In this document: positions 18,755 through 27,249 of the stretch, piece by piece | How the letters are laid out: the number at the start of each line of letters is the position of its first letter | Numbering within the stretch: position 1 is the first letter of the stretch | NCBI RefSeq assembly: GCF_900172215.1 | Contig: NZ_FWFP01000001.1 | Span: forward strand, 372,001 to 436,000 | Source: Ruegeria meonggei | Lineage (GTDB): Bacteria > Pseudomonadota > Alphaproteobacteria > Rhodobacterales > Rhodobacteraceae | Direction of reading: 5' to 3' | DNA: 64,000 nucleotides | The notes under the pieces: generated by a model | What the model saw: the letters and a program-made list of their open reading frames with translations, nothing else | Told to the model about the DNA's origin: nothing | The model's database searches: none | Position numbers and translations under genes: made by a program

Positions 18755-18785
18755 GCAAACAGGCCGCCCGGCTATGCGGACGGCC
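18755..18785 (-). terminator. Probable intrinsic terminator of the sox operon
   Basis: Reading the minus strand, GGCCG-T-CCG pairs with CGG-x-CGGCC around an ATAGC-type loop. A TGTTTGC stretch follows, 28 bp after the soxG stop. Confidence 0.6.
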
Positions 18786-18812
18786 TTCTAGTTGTCGGCA
18801 AACAGACTTAGG

Positions 18813-19379
18813 TCAGTAAACCCCAACCTCACTGCCCGGCTGGGCTGCGATTTTCAGCAGTTTGAACACGTAATCCGCAGCCGAACGGAAACAGACAACG
18901 CGCAAGGTTTCCCCATCATCCATCCAGAACGCCCCGGCAACCTGCGCCAGACGCGAGCGGCGGATTTGACCGGGCTGGAATGCCTCTGGCGACAGATCAA
19001 CCGGGGCCAGTTTGCCCAGAACCTCGCGCGCGCTGGCGCCTGAGATCCGGAACACCGCCCGCGCGTCCGAGACGTTGACGGCCAACGCATGAGTCCCGCT
19101 AAGGGCATTGGCCATTGCCGCCAGTCTGGTCTCAACCTCTTGGTAAGGCACCAGCACCAGCAATTCGTCGGTCGACATCCAGACAACGCCGGTATCCCCG
19201 TTGACCAAAGCCTCACGCTGGACGGGGACTTTCTGCCCGGTGGCGTCCTTGACCGCCTTGGCCAGAACCTTGTCCGACAAATCTCCGCGCAGGGTGATCA
19301 TCCCTTGCAGACCGATCTCTTCAACCTTGGCGATGCCGTCAAAGCTTACGTGGTTCAGTGCACTGATGGGTTCAGACAT
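18813..19379 (-). CDS. soxG: Sarcosine oxidase gamma subunit
   Basis: SoxG is the gamma subunit of heterotetrameric sarcosine oxidase. The start is ATG at 19379 (GGGGAGAAG upstream), giving 188 residues; the longer open frame runs back into soxA. The fold is a GcvT-like/YgfZ-like module (VWMSTDELLVLVP, VSDARAVFRISGASAREVLGK). It overlaps the soxA stop by 8 bases. It is the last gene of soxB-soxD-soxA-soxG and is followed by a hairpin terminator. Confidence 0.93.
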   Translation of the reverse strand: MSEPISALNHVSFDGIAKVEEIGLQGMITLRGDLSDKVLAKAVKDATGQKVPVQREALVNGDTGVVWMSTDELLVLVPYQEVETRLAAMANALSGTHALAVNVSDARAVFRISGASAREVLGKLAPVDLSPEAFQPGQIRRSRLAQVAGAFWMDDGETLRVVCFRSAADYVFKLLKIAAQPGSEVGVY

Positions 19380-22300
19380 TCTGCTTCTCCCCGTCCTTGT
19401 CGAAAAAGACCGGGTCCACGATCTTTGCTTTGTAGGATTTGCCGTCGGTGCCTGGGAACTCGACAATCTCACCCATGCGGTCCAGACCGTGCTTGATCAG
19501 CCCCATAGCGATGCCCTTGCCCAGATTAGCCGAGTAATAGGTCGAGGTCACGCGCCCGATCATGTTGCGCTGACCGTTGGCGTTGACGCCCTCGCCCACT
19601 GCGTAAGCCCCGTCGGGAATGACAGAACCATCCACAGTCTCAAGCCCGACCAGTTTCCAGCGCTCGGGATCGGACATGTGACTGCGCGAATGGGCACGCT
19701 TGCCCAGATAGTCCTCTTTCTTTTTCGAAAGCGCCCAATGCAGCCCCAGATCTTGCGGGATCACGGTGCCGTCGGTCTCATCCCCGATCATGATAAAGCC
19801 CTTTTCCGCCCGCAAGATATGCAGACATTCTGTACCGTAGGGCATGACGCGGAACTCTTTTCCGGCCTCCATCAAAGCATCCCAGAACGCCTGACCCTGA
19901 GACGCAGGCACTGCGATCTCATAAGACAGCTCACCCGAGAACGAGATGCGGTAGGCGCGGCAGTCGAAACCGCCGATCTGACCGTCGCGCCATTCCATGA
20001 ACGGCAGCGCGTCCTTGCTGACATCCAAGCCGCCCAGCTTCTCTAACACATTGCGGGCGTTGGGGCCGACCACGGCGACTTGCGCGTATTGCTCGGTCAC
20101 GTTGGCGACATAGACTTTCCAGTCCCACCATTCCGTCTGCAGCCATTCTTCCATATGGGAATGGATGCGCTCTGCTCCACCCGTAGTTGTGTGGCACAGC
20201 CAAGTATCTTCGTCGATACGGGCAACAACGCCGTCGTCGATCAGAAAGCCGTTTTCCGAACACATCAGGCCATAGCGGCATTTGCCGACCTTCAGCGTGG
20301 ACATCATGTTGGTGTACATCATGTCCAGGAACTTGCCTGCATCCGGACCCTTCACAATCAGTTTGCCCAGCGTTGAGGCGTCTAGAAGTCCGAGGTTTTC
20401 ACGGGTGTTCTTGACCTCGCGATTGACCGCGTCATGCACCGATTCACCGGGGCGGACATAGGCGTATGTCCGGCGCCAATGACCGACCGGCTCCCAATCG
20501 GCACCGTTCCTGTCGTGCCAGTCATGCAACGGGGTTTGACGGATTGGCTGGAACACCTCACCACGCGCCTCACCGCCAATGGATGCCAGCGAGATCGGCG
20601 TGTAAGGCGGGCGGAAAGTGGTCGTACCCACCTTGGGAATCTCTGAATCCAACGCATCAGCAAGGATCGCTAAGCCATTTATATTACTTAATTTACCCTG
20701 GTCTGTTGCCATACCCAGCGTGGTATACCGCTTGGTATGTTCAACACTTTCATAGCCTTCACGCGCAGCCAACTGAACATCGGACACTTTGACGTCGTTC
20801 TGGAAGTCCAGCCAGGATTTCATCCGCAACTGAATTTCGGCATTGGCGGGCATAAGCCAGACAGCCGCCATCGGAGCCTCGGCCGTGGTCTCACCCACAG
20901 GTGCCTTGGTATTTTTTGGCTTGAAACCCGCAGCCTTGGCCGCAGCCTTGCCGGCTGCTTGCGCGTCGGTCAGCACATCGCCCAGCGCCAGAGGGCCGTT
21001 CGAGGCACCAGCCGCCACAACAAACCCTGCGCCGTCCGCGCCCAGCGGCGGGCGCGAGTGATCGGGACGGAAATGGGCCTGGGTTTCATCCCAGATCAGC
21101 TTGCCGCCACAATGGGACCACATATGCACAACCGGAGACCAGCCACCTGACATGGCAACCGCGTCGCACTCAACCTCTTCGCGAGCACCCCCGATGCCTT
21201 CCTGATTGCAGATAGCAACCTTCTTGACCCGCTTGCCCCCCTTAACCTTGGCGATGGCCTTGCCGGGATCAACACGGATACCAAGCTGGCGCGCCTCCTC
21301 GGCCAGGGGACCAGCCGTGTCGCGCGCGTCAACCACGCGCAAAACATCCACACCCGCCTGTTTCAGGGTGATGGCCGTGCGATAGGCGTCGTCATTGTTG
21401 GTGGCTACGATGACTCGCTCACCCGGGGTCACGCCCCAATTGACCACATAGTCGCGCATAGCCGAGGCCAGCATCACGCCCGGCACGTCATTGCCCGCAA
21501 AGGACAGCGGGCGTTCGATCGCGCCGGTGGCTGTCACGACCTGCTTGGCGCGGATGCGCCACAGGCGATGGCGCGGGCCATGTTTGCCCGGAGTGTGGTC
21601 GGTCAGACGCTCATATCCCAGCACATAGCCGTGGTCATAGACCCCCGCTCCCATGCAGCGCAATCGCATCGTAACATTGTCCATTGTTTCGAGTTCGGAA
21701 ACCAATTGCTCCACGAACTTATCCACAGACCCGCCATTGATCGTGCCGCCATCAACCGGAGCGCGACCGCCCCAATGTGCAGTCTGCTCAACCAACATGA
21801 CCTTGGCACCGGATTGCGCCGCCGCTTTTGCAGCCTGCAAACCAGCCACACCGCCGCCGATCACCAGAATATCGGTGAAGGTATAGAAGTGTTCATACGT
21901 GTCCGCATCGCGGTTGTCCTTGTCGGGCGCTTTGCCCAGACCGGCGGACTGTCGGATGAACGGCTCATAGACGTGTTTCCAGAACGGTTTCGGATGGATG
22001 AACGTCTTGTAATAAAAACCGGCCGGCAGGAACCGCGCAAACGCGGTGTTCACAGCACCAATGTCGAACTCCAGGTTTGGCCAGTGGTTCTGAGAAATTG
22101 AAGTCAGACCATTGAACAGCTCGGTCGTGGTGGCGCGCTGGTTCGGCTCAAACCGGTTACCCTGCCCCAGCCCGACCAGAGCGTTCGGCTCTTCCGCGCC
22201 GCTGGCGACGACACCGCGAGGGCGGTGATACTTGAACGACCGGCCCATCATCATCTGATCATTGGCCAGCAGGGCCGAGGCAAGCGTGTCACCTTCGTAT

Positions 22301-22386
22301 CCCTGCATCGATGTGCCGTTGAACGAGAAAGTGACCTGTTTCGACCGGTCAATCAGCCGGCCCTGTTTTGCGAGACGGGTGCTCAT
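19372..22386 (-). CDS. soxA: Sarcosine oxidase alpha subunit
   Basis: This large subunit (1004 residues) works with SoxB to oxidise sarcosine to glycine and passes the methyl carbon to tetrahydrofolate. The N-terminal 2Fe-2S-like fold carries SFNGTSMQGYEGDTLASALL. An NAD-binding Rossmann domain follows (DILVIGGGVAGLQAAKAAA, residues 170-190), then a substrate/flavin region and a C-terminal GcvT-like folate-binding domain (about residues 610-1000; GLLDASTLGKLIVKGPDAG, GLMCSENGFLIDDGV). Length and order match the family. It starts 43 bp after soxD. Confidence 0.96.
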   Translation of the reverse strand: MSTRLAKQGRLIDRSKQVTFSFNGTSMQGYEGDTLASALLANDQMMMGRSFKYHRPRGVVASGAEEPNALVGLGQGNRFEPNQRATTTELFNGLTSISQNHWPNLEFDIGAVNTAFARFLPAGFYYKTFIHPKPFWKHVYEPFIRQSAGLGKAPDKDNRDADTYEHFYTFTDILVIGGGVAGLQAAKAAAQSGAKVMLVEQTAHWGGRAPVDGGTINGGSVDKFVEQLVSELETMDNVTMRLRCMGAGVYDHGYVLGYERLTDHTPGKHGPRHRLWRIRAKQVVTATGAIERPLSFAGNDVPGVMLASAMRDYVVNWGVTPGERVIVATNNDDAYRTAITLKQAGVDVLRVVDARDTAGPLAEEARQLGIRVDPGKAIAKVKGGKRVKKVAICNQEGIGGAREEVECDAVAMSGGWSPVVHMWSHCGGKLIWDETQAHFRPDHSRPPLGADGAGFVVAAGASNGPLALGDVLTDAQAAGKAAAKAAGFKPKNTKAPVGETTAEAPMAAVWLMPANAEIQLRMKSWLDFQNDVKVSDVQLAAREGYESVEHTKRYTTLGMATDQGKLSNINGLAILADALDSEIPKVGTTTFRPPYTPISLASIGGEARGEVFQPIRQTPLHDWHDRNGADWEPVGHWRRTYAYVRPGESVHDAVNREVKNTRENLGLLDASTLGKLIVKGPDAGKFLDMMYTNMMSTLKVGKCRYGLMCSENGFLIDDGVVARIDEDTWLCHTTTGGAERIHSHMEEWLQTEWWDWKVYVANVTEQYAQVAVVGPNARNVLEKLGGLDVSKDALPFMEWRDGQIGGFDCRAYRISFSGELSYEIAVPASQGQAFWDALMEAGKEFRVMPYGTECLHILRAEKGFIMIGDETDGTVIPQDLGLHWALSKKKEDYLGKRAHSRSHMSDPERWKLVGLETVDGSVIPDGAYAVGEGVNANGQRNMIGRVTSTYYSANLGKGIAMGLIKHGLDRMGEIVEFPGTDGKSYKAKIVDPVFFDKDGEKQNV

Positions 22387-22429
22387 GGTGCGGACCTTTC
22401 GCAGGCAGATTTACATGTGGCGGCGCGGA

Positions 22430-22759
22430 TCATTCGAACTCTCTCCACGTCCAGCCGGGGCGCTTGGCAGAGATCGCCTCGCGGATTTCTTTGGGCGGCT
22501 CGGTGACCTGCGCGGAATAGGTTCCGAACACTTCCAGCGATTGGGTGCAGCGGGCCGCGTGAAACCATTTTCCGCAACCATTCACATGGCGCCAGCGTTC
22601 GAAATGCACGCCCCGTGGGTTTTCCCGCATGAACAGATAGTCGTGAAAATCACCATCTGACGATCCCGGTCCGAAACGCTTCAGATGCGCCTCGCCACCG
22701 GCGGCCAGTTCGGTTTCTTCGGCATCCACGCCACAGTAAGGGCAATTCAGGATCAGCAT
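22430..22759 (-). CDS. soxD: Sarcosine oxidase delta subunit
   Basis: This is a small 109-residue zinc-binding subunit of sarcosine oxidase. It starts MLILNCPYCGVDAEETEL, and the CPYCG pair with the later GCGKWF...RC cysteines forms the zinc site. I use the ATG at 22759 (AAAGGATG upstream); the open frame continues upstream without support. It lies between soxB and soxA, as expected. Confidence 0.95.
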   Translation of the reverse strand: MLILNCPYCGVDAEETELAAGGEAHLKRFGPGSSDGDFHDYLFMRENPRGVHFERWRHVNGCGKWFHAARCTQSLEVFGTYSAQVTEPPKEIREAISAKRPGWTWREFE

Positions 22760-22835
22760 ATGTTCATCCTTTTGGCGATTGATAGGTACGTCGGCCGCCA
22801 TGTGTTCTTAGTTTTCAAAACCTCGTGCAGCACCA

Positions 22836-24080
22836 TCAGTGCGCCACCCCGGCCGCGACGCTTTCGTCGATAAAGCGGCCCTCTTTGAAGCGGTCCAGCG
22901 AGAAGGCTTCGGTCAGCGGTGAATGGCCCGTGGCCATCAGTTGCGCCATGCCCCAGCCCGAGCCCGGGATGGCCTTGAATCCACCGGTGCCCCATCCGCA
23001 GTTGATGAAGCAGCCGCCCAATGGCGTTTTTGACAGGATGGGTGAGCGGTCACCGGTCATGTCCACAATCCCACCCCATTGGCGCAGCATTTTCAGGCGC
23101 GAGATCATCGGGAAGGTCTCGACCAGGGCGCGGACTGTTTCCTCAATGTGGTGGAACGAACCGCGCTGGGTGTAGTTGTTGAACCCGTCGGTGCCGCCGC
23201 CGATCACCATCTCACCCTTGTCGGATTGCGACATGTAGCCATGCACGGTGTTGGCCATCACAACCACGTCCATGCAGGGTTTGATCGGCTCGGACACCAG
23301 CGCCTGCAGCGAGATAGCCTCAAGCGGCAGACGGAAGCCCGCCATCTCGGCCAGCTGACCGGAATGGCCTGCGACCATGACGCCCAGCTTATCACAATCG
23401 ATCGCGCCTTTGGTGGTATCCACGCCAACAACGCGGCCGTCCTGCGAACGAACGCCGGTCACTTCACACTGTTGGATGATGTCCATGCCCATGGCCGAAC
23501 AGGCGCGGGCATAGCCCCAGGCCACTGCATCGTGGCGTGCAGTGCCGCCGCGTTCCTGCCACAGCGCCCCCAGTACGGGATACCGCGGTCCGTCGATGTT
23601 GATGATCGGCACCAATTGCTTGACGCGGTCGGGTCCGATCCATTCGGTCTGAACGCCCTGCAGCGCGTTGGCATGCGCTGTGCGCTGATAGCCGCGAATC
23701 TCATGCTGGGTCTGAGCAAGCATCATCACGCCGCGCGGGCTGAACATGACGTTGTAGTTCAGGTCCTGGCTGAGATCCTCATACAGCCCGCGCGCCTTTT
23801 CATAGATCGCAGCGGAGGGATCCTGCAGATAGTTCGAACGGATGATGGTGGTGTTCCGACCGGTGTTGCCACCGCCCAACCAGCCCTTTTCAATCACTGC
23901 GACATTCTGGATGCCGTAGTTCTTGCCAAGATAATACGCCGTCGCCAGACCATGACCGCCTGCACCGATGATGATGACGTCATAGCGTTTCTTTGGCTCG
24001 GGCGAACGCCAGGCGCGCTCCCACCCAGTGTGATAGCGCAGCGCCTCTCGCGCCACAGCAAAGGCTGAATAGTGTTTCAT
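22836..24080 (-). CDS. soxB: Sarcosine oxidase beta subunit
   Basis: SoxB is the catalytic flavoprotein subunit, holding covalent FMN and FAD at the sarcosine site. The N-terminus reads MKHYSAFAVAREALRYH, then the FAD-binding motif DVIIIGAGGHGLATAYYL (about residues 35-52). The conserved GNTGRNTTIIRSNYL follows, and the C-terminal end includes GGCFINCGWGTGGFKAIPGS. I start it at ATG 24080 because family members start with MK-Y-FAVARE; an ATG four codons upstream is possible. It is 414 residues long. It leads the operon, with a direct-repeat element about 85-118 bp upstream. Confidence 0.95.
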   Translation of the reverse strand: MKHYSAFAVAREALRYHTGWERAWRSPEPKKRYDVIIIGAGGHGLATAYYLGKNYGIQNVAVIEKGWLGGGNTGRNTTIIRSNYLQDPSAAIYEKARGLYEDLSQDLNYNVMFSPRGVMMLAQTQHEIRGYQRTAHANALQGVQTEWIGPDRVKQLVPIINIDGPRYPVLGALWQERGGTARHDAVAWGYARACSAMGMDIIQQCEVTGVRSQDGRVVGVDTTKGAIDCDKLGVMVAGHSGQLAEMAGFRLPLEAISLQALVSEPIKPCMDVVVMANTVHGYMSQSDKGEMVIGGGTDGFNNYTQRGSFHHIEETVRALVETFPMISRLKMLRQWGGIVDMTGDRSPILSKTPLGGCFINCGWGTGGFKAIPGSGWGMAQLMATGHSPLTEAFSLDRFKEGRFIDESVAAGVAH

Positions 24081-24164
24081 AGGCGAATCCATCCGGTTCG
24101 GTGATTGGGCGAAGATATGCCGCGTAACGACGTCATCCCCCTGCCGTGCAACGCCGTAATATCG

Positions 24165-24198
24165 CATTATTGCGACATAGCCCCCATTATTGCGACAT
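24165..24198 (-). promoter_or_regulatory. Tandem 14-bp direct repeat upstream of soxB
   Basis: CATTATTGCGACAT occurs twice without change, at 24165-24178 and 24185-24198, with a 20-bp period (about two helical turns). It lies in the divergent soxB/ccmI region. Direct repeats in phase suit an activator of the AraC or similar type. Which gene it serves is inferred; soxB is the more likely target because ccmI is normally constitutive. Confidence 0.55.
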
Positions 24199-24276
24199 GA
24201 CGTCCGCTCGCGGCCATTTGTCCCTTTTTTCCCTGCGCCGAGAGGTCTAAGTCAGGACAGCCATATCGGAGAAGCC

Positions 24277-25503
24277 ATGTCATTCTGGGCCCTGACCATT
24301 CTAGTCGCGTTGCTGATCGCGGTTTTCCTCGGCTATACCATGCTGCGCGGTCGCAAAACGCGAGAGCCTGCGGCGGCCTATGACCTGCGCGTGTACCGCG
24401 AACAGCTGGCGGGCGTGGACCGGGATTTTGCCCGGGGCGTCATTGGTGAAGCTGACGCGGAACGGGTTCGGACAGAAATCTCACGCCGTATTCTGGCGGC
24501 TGACACGCAGATGCAGTCTCAAACCGAAAAAGCTGGCCCGCCTCGCTGGGTCAGTTTCACCGCAATTGCATGTGTCACGATCATATTGGTGGGCGGTGCA
24601 GGCTGGATGTACCGTCAGATGGGCGCCGCAGGGCTGCCAGATCAGCCTTTGTCGTCGCGGAAGGAAATGGCCGAGACCTTGCGCGCGGAACGCCCCAGTC
24701 AGGCCGAAGCCGAGGCGGAAGCCCCGGCCGCCCCGTTGCCGCAGCTGGAAGAAGGCTACGCCACGCTGTTGGGTCAGCTGCGTGAAACAGTTGCCGCACG
24801 CCCCGATGACCTGCAAGGCCACATCCTGCTGGCACAGCATGAGGCGAATACAGGCAATTACCCTGCGGCCTACAAAGCACAACAACGCGTGATTGAGCTG
24901 ACCGGCGAGACTGCGCCAGCTGATGCTTACTCGCATCTGGCCGAGATGATGATCTTGTCTGCGAACGGCTATGTCTCACCCGAGGCTGAAGAGGCCCTGA
25001 GACAAGTGTTGCGACGCGATCCACACCACGGACCGGCCCAGTATTACCTTGGGCAGATGATGGTTCAGGTTGGGCGCCCCGACATCGGCTATCGCATCTG
25101 GGTCGATGCCCTGCGCAACGCACCCGCTGGCGCACCTTGGGCGCAGGCCATCCGCGCGCAACTGGACGATCTGGCCTTTCGCGCCGGCGTCTTCAATGCG
25201 CCGAGCGCGGCGGCCATGGCGCCTGCCGGACCTAGCCAGACCGATATGGAAGCCGCAGCCGCCCTAACACCGGAAGAGCGCCAGGACATGATACTGGGCA
25301 TGGTCAACCAACTGTCAGACCGTTTGGCCGCCGAAGGCGGCCCGCCCGAGGACTGGGCCCGTCTGATTTCCGCCTTGGGCGTATTGGGCGAAGGGCAACG
25401 CGCCATCGAAATAAAAAAAGAAGCCATGGAAGTGTTCGCGGGCAATGATGCCGCGCTAGAGATGATCGACGCCGCCGCCCTCCAGGCCGGGATCGCGCAA
25501 TGA
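24277..25503 (+). CDS. ccmI: Cytochrome c biogenesis protein CcmI
   Basis: CcmI is part of the haem-lyase complex that delivers apocytochrome c for haem attachment. The start is ATG 24277 with GGAG upstream. The 408-residue product has TM1 at residues 3-20, a cytoplasmic coiled region with YDLRVYREQLAGVDRDFARG, TM2 near residue 95-115 and a periplasmic TPR domain (LLAQHEANTGNYPAAYKAQQ). Other ccm genes are not in the window. The stop overlaps the ruvX start as ATGA. Confidence 0.92.
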   Translation: MSFWALTILVALLIAVFLGYTMLRGRKTREPAAAYDLRVYREQLAGVDRDFARGVIGEADAERVRTEISRRILAADTQMQSQTEKAGPPRWVSFTAIACVTIILVGGAGWMYRQMGAAGLPDQPLSSRKEMAETLRAERPSQAEAEAEAPAAPLPQLEEGYATLLGQLRETVAARPDDLQGHILLAQHEANTGNYPAAYKAQQRVIELTGETAPADAYSHLAEMMILSANGYVSPEAEEALRQVLRRDPHHGPAQYYLGQMMVQVGRPDIGYRIWVDALRNAPAGAPWAQAIRAQLDDLAFRAGVFNAPSAAAMAPAGPSQTDMEAAAALTPEERQDMILGMVNQLSDRLAAEGGPPEDWARLISALGVLGEGQRAIEIKKEAMEVFAGNDAALEMIDAAALQAGIAQ

Positions 25504-25964
25504 TCTACGACGCATTCGAAGACTTCGCCGCCGCGCTGCCAACGACGACCGCATTGATGGGGTTGGACCTAGGAGAAAAGACCATCGGCGTGGCCGTCTC
25601 GGACCGGATGCGCGGTGTGGCAAGCCCGCTGGAAACCGTACGACGCAAGAAGTTCACCCTGGACGCCGCTCAATTGCTAAAGATCATAGCAGGTCGCGAG
25701 ATCGGTGGCGTCGTTCTGGGCCTGCCCAAAAACATGGACGGCTCTGAAGGTCCCCGCTGCCAGTCAACCCGCGCCTTTGCTCGCAACCTGTCGCGTCTGA
25801 CCGAGGTTCCAATCGGCTTCTGGGACGAACGCCTTAGCACGGTCGCGGCAGAAAAGGCGCTTCTCGAGGCGGATACGACACGAAAACGTCGCGGACAGGT
25901 TATAGACCATGTCGCAGCAGGCTATATTCTACAAGGGGCGCTGGACAGGTTGCGCTTTCTGTAA
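25500..25964 (+). CDS. ruvX: RuvX/YqgF family nuclease (pre-16S rRNA processing)
   Basis: This 154-residue RNase H-fold protein is thought to trim pre-16S rRNA or resolve Holliday junctions. The conserved acidic site motif is GLDLGEKTIGVAVSD (about residues 21-35). GLPKNMDGSEG and WDERLSTVAAEKAL follow, and the C-terminal DHVAAGYILQ carries the last Asp. It overlaps ccmI and the next gene by one to four bases, so the three are translated together. Confidence 0.94.
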   Translation: MIYDAFEDFAAALPTTTALMGLDLGEKTIGVAVSDRMRGVASPLETVRRKKFTLDAAQLLKIIAGREIGGVVLGLPKNMDGSEGPRCQSTRAFARNLSRLTEVPIGFWDERLSTVAAEKALLEADTTRKRRGQVIDHVAAGYILQGALDRLRFL

Positions 25965-26215
25965 TGAAACGGGGTAAACCGATGACGAATATGGTTTGGA
26001 AACGGAACGAGGTCGAAAGCCCTTGCGTCCAGATCTGTGTCGTTCACCCCACCGAACGCATTTGCACCGGATGCTATCGGTCGTTGGATGAGATTTCGCG
26101 CTGGTCCAAGATGGATGCCTCAGAACGCGCTGAGATCATGGAAGACCTGCCATCCCGAAAGCCTCGCCTGGCAAAAAGGCGCGGCGGTCGAGCCGCGCGT
26201 GTCAAGAATTCGTAA
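25964..26215 (+). CDS. DUF1289 small Fe-S-like protein
   Basis: This is an 83-residue protein (77 if the internal ATG at 25982 is used; GGGG precedes that one). The core is ESPCVQICVVHPTERICTGC-YR, with four cysteines spaced as in DUF1289, which probably bind a metal or cluster. DEISRWSKMDASERAEIM and a basic tail follow. It is often found beside ruvX in rhodobacteria. Function is unknown. Confidence 0.88.
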   Translation: MKRGKPMTNMVWKRNEVESPCVQICVVHPTERICTGCYRSLDEISRWSKMDASERAEIMEDLPSRKPRLAKRRGGRAARVKNS

Positions 26216-26240
26216 ACATCTGCTCTGACAAGGGTTTTGG

Positions 26241-26338
26241 CTGAACCAGCGCCGCTGTGGGTCGGTCTGAACTCCGAGGGGGGATCAAGTTCGAAGACAT
26301 GGGTGAGTGAGTGGCAACCCACAGCGGCGCGTTTAAGC
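26241..26338 (+). ncRNA. Candidate structured RNA element with a 14-bp perfect stem
   Basis: GCGCCGCTGTGGGT (26249-26262) pairs perfectly with ACCCACAGCGGCGC (26317-26330). Outside it, GCTGAAC and GTTTAAGC extend the helix with a bulge. Inside it, GTC-T-GAACT and AGTTC-GAA-GAC form a second stem capped by a G-rich loop. The whole forms a ~100-nt rod with internal loops, 15 bp before an excellent terminator. I could not match it to SRP, 6S, tmRNA or RNase P signatures. It could be an independent small RNA or the 3' UTR of the ccmI-ruvX-DUF1289 transcript. Confidence 0.45.
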
Positions 26339-26344
26339 TACTTC

Positions 26345-26396
26345 GTTCTTCTGATGTGGTTGAGCAGAAGAACAGACTTTTTCTTAATATTTTTTT
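26345..26396 (+). terminator. Strong intrinsic terminator
   Basis: GTTCTTCTG and CAGAAGAAC form a perfect 9-bp stem with an 11-base loop. TTTTT (26378-26382) and a run of seven T at 26390-26396 follow. It ends transcription from the ccmI unit or from the preceding structured RNA. The rest of the gap to 26484 holds an 8-bp inverted repeat (TCAGCGAC/GTCGCTGA) and no gene I can support. Confidence 0.9.
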
Positions 26397-26484
26397 GACC
26401 AGTCAATCAAGAAAAAACTACATCAATTTTTGTGACCCCACGTCAGCGACGGCACACACGGTTTTCACGTCGCTGATCCACCAG

Positions 26485-27213
26485 CTACCCTGCTGCCAAC
26501 CACGTTTTTGCGTTCTCGATTTCCTCGGACGGAAAAAACTCAGTCCGGGTGCCAAGAACGTGGCTGGCGACCTTCTGAGCCATGTGTTGCCATGCCTTGT
26601 CCCCAACGATTGCCGCACGATCCAACGATCCGATATGCCCACGCGCCAGTCGGAAATGCGCGGCCAGCGCCGTCAGGCCCTGCCAGCCGTCAAATTCACG
26701 CAGATCGATCAACAAACGGAACCCGTCCTTGCCCGCCAGCACTGCATCCAGATCAAGGGATGCCTGCTTGTATTCTTCGGGGTCCAGCTTTCCCATCAGG
26801 CTGATCTGAATGCACGGACCACCCAAATCAGTCACATGAATGGCCCCCAGGGATTCGCGCATCCAACGACGCGCAGCCTCCAGATCGGTCAGTTCGAAAA
26901 CCTGAACGGGGCAAGGCAGGATCGGAGCCGCCAAACGGATACTGGTCTGCACCCAACCCTGATCCGCCGCCACAGCAATTCGGTCGAACCCACGCCAATG
27001 GCTGAGACCCAGTTTCGTATCCGCCCAAGCCGCCCCCAGATCGTATCCTTTGAATTCTGGCTGAACGACGGCCAACAGGCGCACGGTGTCATGTTCGGCC
27101 AATGCGGCCTCAATCGCGGGGACCAGAGTTTGGCTGTAATCAGTGCTGGTGACCTCACCGGATAGCTCGACCTCGATCAGGGCACCGTCGGAATTTGTGT
27201 GGATCGTTATCAT
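26485..27213 (-). CDS. Two-domain SpoIIAA/STAS-like protein
   Basis: This 242-residue protein consists of two related halves (about 1-120 and 121-242). Each has the SpoIIAA-like/SEC14 pattern: an N-terminal beta strand pair, then a central strand-helix unit (DTVRLLAVVQPEFKGYDLGAAW in one half, GFRLLIDLREFDGWQGLTAL in the other). Each half ends with a helix after a Trp/Phe-rich strand (FDRIAVAADQGWVQ, LDRAAIVGDKAWQH). Such proteins are cytoplasmic and of unclear function; the DUF3478 group has been linked to stress or membrane binding. It stands upstream of nothing obvious and just downstream of a dioxygenase-like gene's promoter side. Confidence 0.75.
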   Translation of the reverse strand: MITIHTNSDGALIEVELSGEVTSTDYSQTLVPAIEAALAEHDTVRLLAVVQPEFKGYDLGAAWADTKLGLSHWRGFDRIAVAADQGWVQTSIRLAAPILPCPVQVFELTDLEAARRWMRESLGAIHVTDLGGPCIQISLMGKLDPEEYKQASLDLDAVLAGKDGFRLLIDLREFDGWQGLTALAAHFRLARGHIGSLDRAAIVGDKAWQHMAQKVASHVLGTRTEFFPSEEIENAKTWLAAG

Positions 27214-27249
27214 TGGGAAAATCCTCCAAACCTTAACAATGGCAGGAAG

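Noticed and set aside
24061..24167. N-terminal extension of SoxB up to 24167
   Set aside because: It runs into the direct-repeat regulatory region; family members start at MK-Y-FAVARE.
26241..26338. 6S, SRP, tmRNA or RNase P RNA identity for the structured element
   Set aside because: The conserved SRP tetraloop region, tmRNA tRNA-like ends and RNase P core motifs are not visible; the 6S layout is only superficially similar.
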